Origin: Paenibacillus sp. FSL M7-0420
GTDB lineage: Bacteria; Bacillota; Bacilli; Paenibacillales; Paenibacillaceae
Reading direction: 5' to 3'
Length of the DNA stretch: 64,000 nucleotides
Assembly (NCBI RefSeq): GCF_038002345.1
Contig: NZ_JBBOCJ010000001.1
Coordinates: forward strand, 992,001-1,056,000
Under the pieces are notes generated by a model. That model saw nothing but the letters and a program-made list of their open reading frames with translations. It did not search any database and had not been told where the DNA came from. The translations under genes were made by a program, and so were the position numbers. Of the stretch, positions 25,080 to 33,959 are shown piece by piece; the first letter of the stretch is position 1, and each line of letters opens with the position of its first letter.

Positions 25080-25298
25080 ATGGTATTCGAGAAGGTAAAA
25101 GCAATCATTGAGGATATTGGCATTGAGGATGAGATTATCGAATCATCACGGCTCTATGACGATTTGGCCCTGGATTCAACAGAGCTGGCGCTGGTCTCTA
25201 CAGCACTTGCGAAGGCGTTTGGCATCTTCATTGAGAGTAGGGTGCTTAAGACTTATTCTGTAGCCCAAGTGATCGAAGCCGTTGCCTTGAAGGCATGA
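25080..25298 (+). CDS. Acyl carrier protein of the polyketide synthase
   Basis: 72 residues, a short ACP. The phosphopantetheine attachment serine is Ser33 in YDDLALDSTELALVS; the usual motif is DSL, here DST. Helix 1 (FEKVKAIIEDIG) and the terminal helix (SVAQVIEAVALKA) fit. ATG 25080 lies 9 bases after AAAGGAAGG. Directly followed, with a 4-bp overlap, by a phosphopantetheinyl transferase gene, which probably activates it. Confidence 0.92.
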   Translation: MVFEKVKAIIEDIGIEDEIIESSRLYDDLALDSTELALVSTALAKAFGIFIESRVLKTYSVAQVIEAVALKA

Positions 25299-25675
25299 TC
25301 AGAGGGATCGGCATGGATCTGGTCAGTATCAGCTTCGTGGAGCAGATGCTGGCCAAGTGCGGTGAACTCTTCATCCAGCAGTACTATTCAATGGAAGAAA
25401 GGGAACTGTTCGCCTGTAAAAAAAGACATGCGGAACAGTTCCTGGCCGGCAGATTCGCCGCCAAAGAAGCGCTGCTGAAGGCCTTCGGCACCGGAATGAA
25501 CTGTGAGCTGGACTGGAATGAGCTGGAGTTCCTCAATCTTCCCAGCGGCCAGCCCTATCTGGTCCGCAGCCGAAGACTGGAGTCTTATATACAGCAGCAG
25601 GAGAGCATCCACGTAAGCATTAGTCATCACGGTGATTATGCTGCTGCATTCATCATTATTGAGAGCAGTCAATGA
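25295..25675 (+). CDS. AcpS-type phosphopantetheinyl transferase
   Basis: 126 residues, normal for AcpS. It transfers 4'-phosphopantetheine from CoA to the ACP serine. Motifs: GIGMDLVSISFVEQML (metal-binding Asp), FLAGRFAAKEALLKAFGTG and VSISHHGDYAAAFIII. It overlaps the ACP gene by four bases, and the downstream MFS gene follows after 20 bp. It is probably dedicated to the cluster ACP, with the housekeeping acpS elsewhere (in B. subtilis acpS lies near ydcC; here no copy lies beside the ydcC-like gene). Confidence 0.93.
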   Translation: MIRGIGMDLVSISFVEQMLAKCGELFIQQYYSMEERELFACKKRHAEQFLAGRFAAKEALLKAFGTGMNCELDWNELEFLNLPSGQPYLVRSRRLESYIQQQESIHVSISHHGDYAAAFIIIESSQ

Positions 25676-25695
25676 CTGTGAGGAGGACGAATCAC

Positions 25696-26895
25696 ATGAG
25701 CAACAACAAAATATTCACACTTTTGGCCATCAACATTCTGCTTGTATTCTCTATTATGGTCAGCATCTTCCCGATCGCACCCCTGATCAGCAGTGATCTC
25801 GGCATGACCTCCGGTGAGATTGGAACCATAGCGGGGATTGCCTCGCTGGTGATGACCTTTCTGTCGATTCCCTCCGGCGTGTTCGCGGACCGCTACGGGC
25901 GGAAAAAGATTATTATCGCTTCCATGGCTCTGTCGGCCGTGGCCGTATTTATGGTAGCTGCATCCCACGGAGTCCTGCTGTTCACGGCGGGGTGGCTGCT
26001 GTTCGGCTTCGCCAGAGGGTTCGTGTCCACGCCGATCTTCGCGGTGGTGATGGATGTGTGCAAGCCCGAGGAACGGGGCAGAGCGATGGGTATTGTGTCC
26101 GGGGCGATTGGCGCCGGGTCGGTGCTGGGGTATGTGGTGAGCGGGCTGCTGAGCAATTATTTCGGCTGGCATACCTCCTTCGCGGTGCTGGCTTCCCTGC
26201 TGCTGCTGTCCACGCTGGTTACTACGCTGCTGCTGCGGGAGACCGGAGTCAAGAATACAAGCCGGAGCATCGGGCAAGCCTTCAAAAGCTCCTTCAAATG
26301 GCTGGGCGTCCGCGAAATTCTGCTGGCAGGCATTGTGGGAACCCTGTGCTTCATGGTGGGTGTCTTCACTACCTTCCTGGTGCCGTTCGCGGCTAAGGAA
26401 CAGGATATCTCCCTGGTGCTGCTCAGCTTGCTGTTCATTCCGTATGAAGCGGTAGCCTCGTTCGGGGCGGTCTTCATCGGATGGATCTCGGATAAGGTAG
26501 GCAGACATGCGCCCCTGATCTGGGCCCAGTCGATCTGCGTGGGAGCGCTCGTGCTGCTGTATGCACTGGACTTCAACCCCTGGCTGCTGACCTTCGGCTA
26601 TGCCCTGATCGGGCTTACGGAAGGGCCGATTATTACCCTGGTCAACACGATTATTACGGATAAGGTCATTAAGATTAATCCGATGGAGATGGGCGCGGCC
26701 TTAGGAACCTTCCGGACCCTTCAGGGAGTCGGGATTGCGCTGGGGTCCACGCTTGGCGGATTCTTCTACAGCCGGATTGGAACGCATCCCAGCTATCTGG
26801 TGGCCGCCGGGCTGATGGTGCTGACGATTCTGATCTCGCTGAGTCTGGGCAAAAAGGAAGAAGCGGGTGTCACCGAATATAAATCTGCGGGATAA
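25696..26895 (+). CDS. MFS exporter of the polyketide cluster
   Basis: 399 residues, about 12 membrane segments. MFS motif A is PSGVFADRYGRKKIIIASM, and the helix 5 region is GIVSGAIGAGSVLGYVVSGLL. ATG 25696 with GAGGAGG upstream is chosen over ATG 25672, which overlaps the previous stop but has no spaced ribosome site. Position inside the operon suggests export of the product and self-resistance. Confidence 0.9.
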   Translation: MSNNKIFTLLAINILLVFSIMVSIFPIAPLISSDLGMTSGEIGTIAGIASLVMTFLSIPSGVFADRYGRKKIIIASMALSAVAVFMVAASHGVLLFTAGWLLFGFARGFVSTPIFAVVMDVCKPEERGRAMGIVSGAIGAGSVLGYVVSGLLSNYFGWHTSFAVLASLLLLSTLVTTLLLRETGVKNTSRSIGQAFKSSFKWLGVREILLAGIVGTLCFMVGVFTTFLVPFAAKEQDISLVLLSLLFIPYEAVASFGAVFIGWISDKVGRHAPLIWAQSICVGALVLLYALDFNPWLLTFGYALIGLTEGPIITLVNTIITDKVIKINPMEMGAALGTFRTLQGVGIALGSTLGGFFYSRIGTHPSYLVAAGLMVLTILISLSLGKKEEAGVTEYKSAG

Positions 26896-26905
26896 GGGGT
26901 GCAGT

Positions 26906-27286
26906 ATGAATCAGGTCTACACGAGAACAGTGGTCCATATGGATGAAGTGCCGGTGGTTCATTCCAGAGGAGGACAGATGCGCGTGCTGGCGAGTCCGGC
27001 GACTGTCGGGTCCACCCAGCTGATCATGGGCCATGTCCTGCTCCAGCCGGGAGAAGAGATTAAGGAGCATCTCCATGATTACGGCGAAGAGAATGTCTAT
27101 GTCGTCCGGGGACGGGGAACGGCGTTCATCGAGGATATTCCGCATGCCATCCGGGAGAATAGCCTGTTCATTGCGCGGAGGGGTGAGCGGCACCGGGTAG
27201 TCAATGAGGGTCCGGGCGAGCTGGAGCTGGTCTTCGCTACAGCGCCGCTGGCCCCGAGGCCAGAGATTGGGCACAGAGAGGTCTGA
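26906..27286 (+). CDS. TcmJ/WhiE ORFII-like cupin cyclase
   Basis: 126 residues, single cupin domain. The metal-binding pattern is seen in IKEHLHDYGEENVYVVRGRG and GERHRVVNEG. The ending FATAPLAPRPEIGHREV is strongly reminiscent of the cupins of tetracenomycin (TcmJ) and spore-pigment (WhiE ORFII) clusters, which help later ring closures of aromatic polyketides. ATG 26906 follows AAGGGG. Together with the TcmN-like protein it points to a multi-ring aromatic skeleton. Confidence 0.85.
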   Translation: MNQVYTRTVVHMDEVPVVHSRGGQMRVLASPATVGSTQLIMGHVLLQPGEEIKEHLHDYGEENVYVVRGRGTAFIEDIPHAIRENSLFIARRGERHRVVNEGPGELELVFATAPLAPRPEIGHREV

Positions 27287-27336
27287 CCTCCCTTCTAGGC
27301 AATACCAATTCTAAGCAAAGTGGTGAGAAGACAAAC

Positions 27337-28302
27337 GTGAAGAGTGAGCTTGTGATTGTAGATACCCATGCCCATTTCGCCGTCAAGGAGAATAAGAGCC
27401 GGGAGCTTAGTCTGGCCGCGGCCGGGACCATCCCGGATTACAAGAAGCAGAAGGGCTTCGATGACCTGCAATATTTGAAGAAAATGGTGGGCGCTGACGG
27501 AAACGGCTTCGTGGACGAGAACAATATGCTGGAGGATTACCTCGCCTGTATGGACGAGAACCAGATTGCCATGAGCTGGGTCCATCAGCTGAGCTTCGAA
27601 GATGTCTACGGCTATGAGGTGCTGTCCAATGAGAAAATCGCCGAGGCGGTCCGCGCCCACCCCGACAAGCTGCGCGGCTTCGCCAGCGTCAATCCCTATA
27701 AGGGGAAGGAAGCGCTGGCGGAGCTGGATTATGCCATTAAGACGCTGGGCATGCAGGGCTTCAAGCTGAACCCAAATGATTACGGCGGCTTCGTCCTGAA
27801 TGACCGGGATTTGCTGTATCCGCTGTATGAGCGTTGCAGCGAGCTGGGCGTTCCGGTCAGCGTGCATACCGGGATTACGCCGGGCAGTATTTTTCGGATG
27901 AAGCATAATTACCCGATTCTGCTCGATGATGTGGCTGTGGATTTTCCCGACCTGACCCTAATTGTTGAGCATATGGGCCATCCCTGGAATGACCTGTGCT
28001 ATTACATGGTCGGCCGACACGACAATATGTATGTGACGATCACGGCGGTAGCCAATATTCTGATTCACAATAACCCGAAGGTATTCAGGATGGAGCTGGC
28101 CAAGATGATCTCGGTCTGCGGCAGCCACAAGATCCTCTGGGGCTCGGACTGGACGGTTACCCCGAACATCGCCGAGGTGCTGAATTACATGCAAAAGGTA
28201 GTGATCCCGCTGCCCATGAAGCTGATGATGGGGGTGAAGGAGATCAAGCGGGAGGATGTCCAGAACATCCTGGGACGCAACGCACTCAGAATTATGAAGT
28301 AG
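27337..28302 (+). CDS. Amidohydrolase-family metal enzyme (PF04909-like)
   Basis: 321 residues, TIM-barrel metal hydrolase/decarboxylase. Metal ligands: VDTHAHF (HxH), VSVHTGITPGS, IVEHMGHPW and the LWGSDWTV aspartate near the C-terminus. This branch includes hydrolases but also non-oxidative decarboxylases of aromatic acids, so removal of a carboxyl group from the polyketide is one possible job (inference). The GTG start follows GTGAGAAG. It is 9 bp before the next gene. Confidence 0.85.
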   Translation: MKSELVIVDTHAHFAVKENKSRELSLAAAGTIPDYKKQKGFDDLQYLKKMVGADGNGFVDENNMLEDYLACMDENQIAMSWVHQLSFEDVYGYEVLSNEKIAEAVRAHPDKLRGFASVNPYKGKEALAELDYAIKTLGMQGFKLNPNDYGGFVLNDRDLLYPLYERCSELGVPVSVHTGITPGSIFRMKHNYPILLDDVAVDFPDLTLIVEHMGHPWNDLCYYMVGRHDNMYVTITAVANILIHNNPKVFRMELAKMISVCGSHKILWGSDWTVTPNIAEVLNYMQKVVIPLPMKLMMGVKEIKREDVQNILGRNALRIMK

Positions 28303-28311
28303 GTGAGAACT

Positions 28312-29073
28312 TTGGCAGTTCAATTCATTGATTTAAGCGTGCCGATGGAGCAGAATCCGGGCGAGCTGGCCCCGTACGGGTTCGAGCAGACCGACCATCA
28401 GGAGGGGGCGGACCGCTTCGCCCGCCAATTCGACGGGAGCCGGAAGGACTTTCCGGGCGAAGAGTTCCTGAACATGGAGATGATCACCGCGTCCACCCAT
28501 ACCGGAACCCATTTCGATGCCCCCCTGCACTTCGGCTCCAGGAGTGAGGGAGAGCCGGCAGCATCCATTGACGAGGTGCCGCTGGAGTGGTGCTTCGGCG
28601 ACGGGGTGGTACTGGATTTCACCCATATCCAGGCAGGTGAGGCTATTGAGAAGCGGGATATTGAGCAGGCGCTTGAGCGGATCGGTTACCAGCTGAAGCC
28701 GCTGGATATTGTACTGATCCGGACAGGTGCGGACCGGCACTGGGGAACCCCCCGGTATCTTACGGATTATCCGGGCATGAGCAGGGAGGCTACGGCATTC
28801 CTGACCGGCCAAGGTATCAGACTGATGGGCATCGACAGCTACGGGTTCGACCGTCCGTTCAAGCATATGATCAGTGATTATAAGCGGACCGGGGATAACG
28901 CCTATCTGTTCCCCGCTCACTTCTGGGGCAGAGAACAGACATATTGTCACATGGAACGGCTGGCGAATCTGGACCGGATTCCGGTACCGTACGGGTTCAA
29001 GGTGGCATGCTTTCCGATCAAGATCAGGCAGGCCGGTGCGTCCTGGGTACGGGCAGTAGCGATTATCGAGTAG
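28312..29073 (+). CDS. Cyclase-family protein (PF04199, kynurenine-formamidase-like)
   Basis: 253 residues from TTG 28312 (AGGTGAG five bases upstream; GTG 28303 is an alternative). Signature STHTGTHFDAPLHF, the HxGTHxDxPxH metal motif of the family, and a second region IDSYGFDRPFKHM. Members include kynurenine formamidase and polyketide-associated cyclases/hydrolases. In this operon an amide, lactone or ring-closing reaction on the polyketide is plausible. The precise reaction cannot be derived. Confidence 0.88.
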   Translation: MAVQFIDLSVPMEQNPGELAPYGFEQTDHQEGADRFARQFDGSRKDFPGEEFLNMEMITASTHTGTHFDAPLHFGSRSEGEPAASIDEVPLEWCFGDGVVLDFTHIQAGEAIEKRDIEQALERIGYQLKPLDIVLIRTGADRHWGTPRYLTDYPGMSREATAFLTGQGIRLMGIDSYGFDRPFKHMISDYKRTGDNAYLFPAHFWGREQTYCHMERLANLDRIPVPYGFKVACFPIKIRQAGASWVRAVAIIE

Positions 29074-29126
29074 CGCATTTCAGTGCAAGTGAAACGAATC
29101 ACATATTAGATGAGGAGGAATTAGGG

Positions 29127-29435
29127 ATGAATTATGAGTTTGAGCTTAAGGTTACGGGCGTTAAGGGGCATTGCCGGGCAGGACATAAGGAAGGGGATAT
29201 CATGAAGGTCTCCCCGCTGAACGCAGGCAATCTCTGCGGAACGGCCTTTCATGCGGTCTTCCCTATGCTGCTGGCGCTGAACATGGATGCGAAGCTGCCG
29301 TGGGACCCGGAGGGCAATATTGTACACTCGGCTTGCCCGGATATGCGCAACCAGATGACTATGGAAATCCGCCGCATCCCGGTGGAGCCGTCCGGAGATT
29401 CTCCATATGCAGGCCGGATGCTGCAATCCAAATGA
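29127..29435 (+). CDS. TIGR04076-family small protein
   Basis: 102 residues from ATG 29127 (GAGGAGGAATTAGGG upstream). Matches the pattern of the TIGR04076 family: GHCRAGHKEGD, NLCGTAFHAVFPMLLAL, LPWDPEGNIVHSACPD and MTMEIRR. Cys at 16, 37 and 70 of the conserved positions suggest metal or redox binding (inference). Function is not known. Members of this family often sit beside oxidoreductases of anaerobic metabolism. Confidence 0.8.
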   Translation: MNYEFELKVTGVKGHCRAGHKEGDIMKVSPLNAGNLCGTAFHAVFPMLLALNMDAKLPWDPEGNIVHSACPDMRNQMTMEIRRIPVEPSGDSPYAGRMLQSK

Positions 29436-29451
29436 AGGGAGACCGCTCCAT

Positions 29452-30819
29452 ATGAATAATGCGAAGTCATACGTTGAAATGTTCAAGGAGAGAGATTCGA
29501 TCTGCGTCTCGCATTATCCGGTGCCTGTCTCACAGCACACAGAGCCTGAGGTCCGGTCGCTGATGGAGCTGGAACAGGTGAATACCAAGGATACGCCGGT
29601 GGCTCTATATCTGCATATTCCCTTTTGCGATGCCACCTGCTCGTTCTGCCCGTTCAACCGTTATCTGAAGCGGCAGGATCAGGTGGACCGCTACCTGGCT
29701 GCTGTCCGGCAGGAGATTGACAGGTATGCGGGAACGCCGTTTGGCAGCAGTGTTACGGTCTCCTCCATTAATCTGGGCGGCGGAACACCCTCCTGCCTGT
29801 CCTCGGAAGAGCTGACCGGACTCCTGCAATACATGAAGCAGTCCTTCCGCGTGGAAGAGGAGGCCATGATCTTCATCGAAGGCAACCCCCGTAATTTCAC
29901 GGCGGACAAGCTGGAGACCTTGGCTTTGCAGGGCCTCAACCGGATCAGCGTGGGCGTGCAGACCTTCCAGGAGGAGCTTGCCGAAGTACTGGGACTGTAT
30001 CACAGTGTCGAGGATTCGTTCGCATTAGTGAAGAATGCGCGTAACAGCGGTATTGAGAATGTCGGCATTGATCTGATGTACAATCTGCCGGGTCAGACGC
30101 TGGATCAATGGCGGGCGGATATCCTCACCTCCATCGAGCAGGAGATTGACCATATCTGTGTGATTTCCTTCTGTGTGGTGCCGCATACGCAGATCGCCTC
30201 GCGTATAGCGGACGGGAAGATTCCGGGCATCGGGGATGTCTACCGGGAGATTGAGCTGTATACCATCGCCAAGGAGATGCTGCTGGAAGCCGGGTATGAG
30301 CAGTACAGCGTCATTGATTTCGCCAAGCCGGGCAAGACGGACCGGCACGCCACCCTGTACTTCTCGGAGCAGGCGCATATGATCGGCATTGGCGCAGCTG
30401 CTTTTGGCATCATTAACGGCTACATGTATATCAACAGCGGCAATCTGAATGAATATATGACCCGCGTGCAGGATGGGCTGCTGCCGGTCAATTGCGGGGA
30501 GAAGGCCGACGAGCGGGAGCTGGCGCACGGGGCCATGGCCAAGGGGCTGCGGATGCTGTCCGTGAACCGTGCCGGGTTCGTGAAGATGTTCGGGCAGGAG
30601 CCGGAGCAGCTGTTCCCGGAGACGATCGAGCGTCTGGTGCAGGACGGGCTGCTGATTCAGGATGCGGAAGAGATTCGGCTGACTGAAGACGGCATTATAT
30701 GGGGCAACAATGTGAGTAAGCAATTTTTCTCCGCGAAATATGCGGATTACGGGCTGCAGCACCGGATGAAGCTGGCTAAGGGACGCCCGGTGCAATCGGT
30801 ACAATCGGTTCAATCATAA
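29452..30819 (+). CDS. HemW-like radical SAM enzyme 1
   Basis: 455 residues. The [4Fe-4S]/SAM motif CDATCSFC (Cys 59, 63, 66) lies in ALYLHIPFCDATCSFCPF, as in HemW/HemN. Family segments follow: INLGGGTPSCLS, IFIEGNPRNFT, LNRISVGVQTFQEE, IGIDLMYNLPGQT. An extra N-terminal block (DSICVSHYPVPV) and C-terminal IIWGNNVSKQFF are shared with the two other paralogues of this operon. HemW-like proteins include class C radical SAM methyltransferases and cyclopropanases of natural product pathways. Which chemistry applies here is unknown. No sign of haem biosynthesis nearby. Confidence 0.9.
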   Translation: MNNAKSYVEMFKERDSICVSHYPVPVSQHTEPEVRSLMELEQVNTKDTPVALYLHIPFCDATCSFCPFNRYLKRQDQVDRYLAAVRQEIDRYAGTPFGSSVTVSSINLGGGTPSCLSSEELTGLLQYMKQSFRVEEEAMIFIEGNPRNFTADKLETLALQGLNRISVGVQTFQEELAEVLGLYHSVEDSFALVKNARNSGIENVGIDLMYNLPGQTLDQWRADILTSIEQEIDHICVISFCVVPHTQIASRIADGKIPGIGDVYREIELYTIAKEMLLEAGYEQYSVIDFAKPGKTDRHATLYFSEQAHMIGIGAAAFGIINGYMYINSGNLNEYMTRVQDGLLPVNCGEKADERELAHGAMAKGLRMLSVNRAGFVKMFGQEPEQLFPETIERLVQDGLLIQDAEEIRLTEDGIIWGNNVSKQFFSAKYADYGLQHRMKLAKGRPVQSVQSVQS

Positions 30820-30833
30820 GGAGGGTATAGCTG

Positions 30834-31151
30834 ATGAGCGATATGTTGATGAGAGTTAATCCGCAGGTAGGGGCCGCTTTTGATAGCATGTGCAAGTCGA
30901 TTGAGGATACGGGGACGCTTGAGCCTAAGGTGCGGGAATTGATCCGGCTGGCTTGCGTAGTTACAGACCGTTCTACCTACGGCATCCGGCTGCATGCGCT
31001 GAAGGCTTATGAGCTGGGTGCGAGCGCGGAGGAAGTGACAGAGACCGTGATGAATTGTCTGCCGGTGGCAGGGATTGAGGCTGTCTCCTCCGGTCTGGCT
31101 GCGGCATTGTCGGCTGTGGAAGCCAAGCGGGGTGTTCATCATGGCAGTTAA
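30834..31151 (+). CDS. Carboxymuconolactone-decarboxylase-fold protein without Cys pair
   Basis: 105 residues, all-helical AhpD/CMD-like domain: LEPKVRELIRLACVVTDRSTYGIRLHALKAYELGASAEEVTETVMN. The CxxC of the peroxidase (AhpD) branch is replaced (STYGIRLH), leaving the His, so disulfide chemistry is unlikely; a decarboxylase or structural role is more likely. AAGGAGGG lies before ATG 30834. The end overlaps the start of the next radical SAM gene by 11 bp. Confidence 0.8.
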   Translation: MSDMLMRVNPQVGAAFDSMCKSIEDTGTLEPKVRELIRLACVVTDRSTYGIRLHALKAYELGASAEEVTETVMNCLPVAGIEAVSSGLAAALSAVEAKRGVHHGS

Positions 31152-32523
31152 GACCACAACCAACGAATCCTTCTACAACGTCTATCCCCATAGAGATCCA
31201 ATCTGTGTGTCCCACTATCCCAATCCTGTGACCGAGGTTACCCCGGCTGATATTTACGGAACAATGGGCCTTGGTGACCAGCCTCCGGCGCATAATGTCG
31301 GCGCAGTCTATGTCCATGTTCCCTTCTGTGCTTCCGTCTGTATCTTCTGTCCCTTCAATAAGATGGCCTATCAGGAAAAGCAGGTCGAGCAGTACATGGA
31401 GGCCGTCAAGGCCGAAATCGGCATCTATGCCTCTTCCCCGTATGGTTCGCAGTCCACGATCAGTGCGGTGACGTTCGGGGGCGGAACGCCTTCGGCTCTG
31501 TCTGCCGGGCGGATGGTTGAGATGCTGAAGAGCGTCCAGGAGAATTACCGGGTGACGCCGGATGCACAGATCTCATTCGAGGGCAGTCCGGCAACCTTGA
31601 CGCTGGAGAAAATGCAGGCCATCCGTGCCCAGGGGGCGAACCGGATCAGCATCGGTATCCAGACCTTCAATGACAAGATGGGGCAGCATCTGCGGATGAG
31701 CCATGATTCCCGGCGGGCCTTCGAGGTGCTGGAGGAAGCGAAGGAGGCGGGCTTCGGGAACATCGGCATTGATCTGATGTACAACCTGCCTGAGCAGACC
31801 ATGGAGGAATGGCTGGAGGATGTCCGTACGGCTGTACGTCTGGGCATTGACCATATCACGGTATTCTCTCTGTGTGTTGTACCCTTTACGGCACTGTTCA
31901 AAATGATTAAGGAAGGCAAGATTCCGCCAACCGGCAGTGTCGAGCTGGAAGTGGATATGTACCTGGAAGCCAAACGGCTGCTGCAGGAAGAGGGTTATGT
32001 CCAGTACAGCGTGTGGGATTTCGCCAAGCCGGGGTTCGAGGACCGGCATGTCCTCTTGTACTATACCCAGCAGAAGGATCTGTTCGCGCACGGCCCGGCC
32101 GCCTTCGGTTATGTCAACAAGCTGATGTATATCAACCAAGGGGATATTCAGGAGTACAGCGACCGGCTCCAGCAGCAGTTCCTGTCCGTCTTCATCGCAA
32201 GTCAGGCGGATGATCTGGAAGCGATGCACGGGATGATGGCCAAGGGCCTGCGGATGCTGTCCGTGAAGCGGAAGGATTTCACCGGCATGTTCGGATTCCA
32301 GCCGGAGGAGGTCTTCGGTACGACGATCGATGAGCTGGTAGCCAAAGGCCTGCTGGAAACGGATGAGCATGAGATCCGCCTGTCCGCGAGAGGTATTGTC
32401 TGGGGCAACAACGTCTGTAAGGAATTCTTCTCGGAAGCGAACCAGCAGACCTTCGAGAGCCGTGTGAAGCTGGCACGCGGACAAAAGCCGGCTGAGGCTG
32501 CCGGAGAGGAGCTGAAGGGATGA
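31141..32523 (+). CDS. HemW-like radical SAM enzyme 2
   Basis: 460 residues. CASVCIFC (Cys 63, 67, 70) in VYVHVPFCASVCIFCPF. Same family blocks as enzyme 1: VTFGGGTPSAL, ISFEGSPATLT, ANRISIGIQTFNDK, IGIDLMYNLPEQT. N-terminal block DPICVSHYPNPV and C-terminal IVWGNNVCKEFF are shared. It overlaps both the CMD gene upstream and the U32 gene downstream (4 bp), so it is translationally coupled on both sides. Confidence 0.9.
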   Translation: MAVKTTTNESFYNVYPHRDPICVSHYPNPVTEVTPADIYGTMGLGDQPPAHNVGAVYVHVPFCASVCIFCPFNKMAYQEKQVEQYMEAVKAEIGIYASSPYGSQSTISAVTFGGGTPSALSAGRMVEMLKSVQENYRVTPDAQISFEGSPATLTLEKMQAIRAQGANRISIGIQTFNDKMGQHLRMSHDSRRAFEVLEEAKEAGFGNIGIDLMYNLPEQTMEEWLEDVRTAVRLGIDHITVFSLCVVPFTALFKMIKEGKIPPTGSVELEVDMYLEAKRLLQEEGYVQYSVWDFAKPGFEDRHVLLYYTQQKDLFAHGPAAFGYVNKLMYINQGDIQEYSDRLQQQFLSVFIASQADDLEAMHGMMAKGLRMLSVKRKDFTGMFGFQPEEVFGTTIDELVAKGLLETDEHEIRLSARGIVWGNNVCKEFFSEANQQTFESRVKLARGQKPAEAAGEELKG

Positions 32524-33959
32524 AGCTGTCTGTCGGCACGAACTTTGATGCCCGGTTGCCCATCCTGCTGAAGGATTCGCATGTGGATGTTTTCTACGGC
32601 AAGCTGTCCTCTGATCTGGTGGGCGGCGGAAGACCGACCTTTGCACTGCCTACCATAGACCGGGCGAGGGTGGAGGAGCATGTGAAGCTCCTGCATGCCT
32701 ACGGGTTCAAGTTCAATTATCTGCTGAACGCTACCTGTCTGGATAACCTGGAGACGACGAAGGATTTCCATTACCGCCTGCGCGAGCTGCTGGAATGGAT
32801 CGGCACGCTGCAGCCGGAATATGTGACGGTATCGCTCCCGATGCTGATTGACATGGTGCGCACCGCGCTGCCGGATGTGAAGATCAGCCTGTCTACCTTT
32901 GCTAATGTGAACACGCTCAGACAAGCCCAATATTTCGAGGAAAAAGGCGTCAGCGAGATTACCCTGCCCGAGAGCCGGAACCGTGACTTCGCCTTCCTGG
33001 AGAGCCTGCGCAAGAATACCCGCTGCGACTATCAGCTCATTGCGACCAATGACTGTATGCTGGATTGCCCGATGCGCCATAATCATGCGAATTTTCAGAG
33101 CCACGCCTCGCAGTGCAACCATGTGACGGACGGCTTCGCGCTGGATTATTATATGCTGCGCTGTACGGAGCGTAAGCTCCAGCACCCGGAGGAGCTGCTG
33201 AAGTCGCAGTGGATTCGCCCGGAGGACATGTATATCTATGAAGAGCTGGGCTATCACAAGTTCAAGCTGACCGAGCGGATGAAGACCACGGAGAAGATTG
33301 CGGCTACTGCGCAGTCTTACTCCGGGCGGAAGTATCAGGGCAACCTGCTCAGCCTGCTCAATTCGCGGATGGCGGAGGCCGACTTCGAAATGCCGAACTT
33401 CTCGAAGAACATCAAGGAGGATTTCGCACCGTCCGACAAAATGAGACAGGTCTACCGCCTGCTGTTCAGCTTCCAGGCCAGCATCGACAACGAGAGTCTG
33501 GAAGGCTTCCTGGAGGGCTTCCGCTCGAAGCGCTGCGACCGGATGGACTGTGACAAGTGTGGCTACTGTGCCGAATGGGCCAGCCGGACCGTGTCCATGG
33601 CAAAGCCCGGGGATGAGGCGCTGAAGGAATTCGAGCAGCTGTTCGCGGCGCTCGCTTCGGGAAGCTTCTTCGAGTCAGCGCCAGGAGCGAAGGCGGTCTG
33701 GAGCGCGGAGGGCGAGAGTCTCCTGGGCGCGGTCATTGGGCGCAAGCCTGAGTTCATCCGCGATATGGCCGGTCCTGAGATCCGTAAGAAGTCTGAGGAG
33801 CTGGCGGCTGCCCGGGGAAGTGCCCAGGTCTTACGGCAGGATGTCGCCAAGGCCAATGTACTGTGCACCCCGGCAGATTTCCGGATGTTCGCTCTTAGCG
33901 ATCTGCGGGCGCTGGGCTTCGATACGGCTGAGCTGGACTTAGAGGAGGCAGCCGGATGA
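32520..33959 (+). CDS. U32-type iron-sulfur protein with PCP-reductase-like tail
   Basis: 479 residues. The first 250 resemble the U32 peptidase-like family (UbiU/UbiV, TrhP, RlhA): MKLSVGTNFDARLP, ISLSTFANVNTLRQAQYFEEKGVSEITLPESR, then four Cys at 179, 183, 199 and 215 (NDCMLDCPMRHNHANF) fit its Fe-S site. A second group, Cys 339, 344, 347 and 350 (CDRMDCDKCGYC), could hold another cluster. Residues about 393-447 (VWSAEGESLLGAVIGRKPEF ... IRKKSEELAAARG) resemble the PCP_red domain of protochlorophyllide reductase subunits (inference). UbiU/V perform O2-independent hydroxylation, so ring hydroxylation without oxygen is an attractive guess. Confidence 0.78.
   Translation: MKLSVGTNFDARLPILLKDSHVDVFYGKLSSDLVGGGRPTFALPTIDRARVEEHVKLLHAYGFKFNYLLNATCLDNLETTKDFHYRLRELLEWIGTLQPEYVTVSLPMLIDMVRTALPDVKISLSTFANVNTLRQAQYFEEKGVSEITLPESRNRDFAFLESLRKNTRCDYQLIATNDCMLDCPMRHNHANFQSHASQCNHVTDGFALDYYMLRCTERKLQHPEELLKSQWIRPEDMYIYEELGYHKFKLTERMKTTEKIAATAQSYSGRKYQGNLLSLLNSRMAEADFEMPNFSKNIKEDFAPSDKMRQVYRLLFSFQASIDNESLEGFLEGFRSKRCDRMDCDKCGYCAEWASRTVSMAKPGDEALKEFEQLFAALASGSFFESAPGAKAVWSAEGESLLGAVIGRKPEFIRDMAGPEIRKKSEELAAARGSAQVLRQDVAKANVLCTPADFRMFALSDLRALGFDTAELDLEEAAG

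Noticed and set aside
29452..30819. Coproporphyrinogen oxidase (haem synthesis) for the HemW-like genes
   Set aside because: Three copies inside a polyketide operon with extra conserved blocks and no haem genes nearby point to natural product chemistry rather than haem synthesis.
31573..32646. 357-codon minus-strand frame across a radical SAM gene
   Set aside because: Antisense shadow; the + strand protein has clear motifs and operon coupling.
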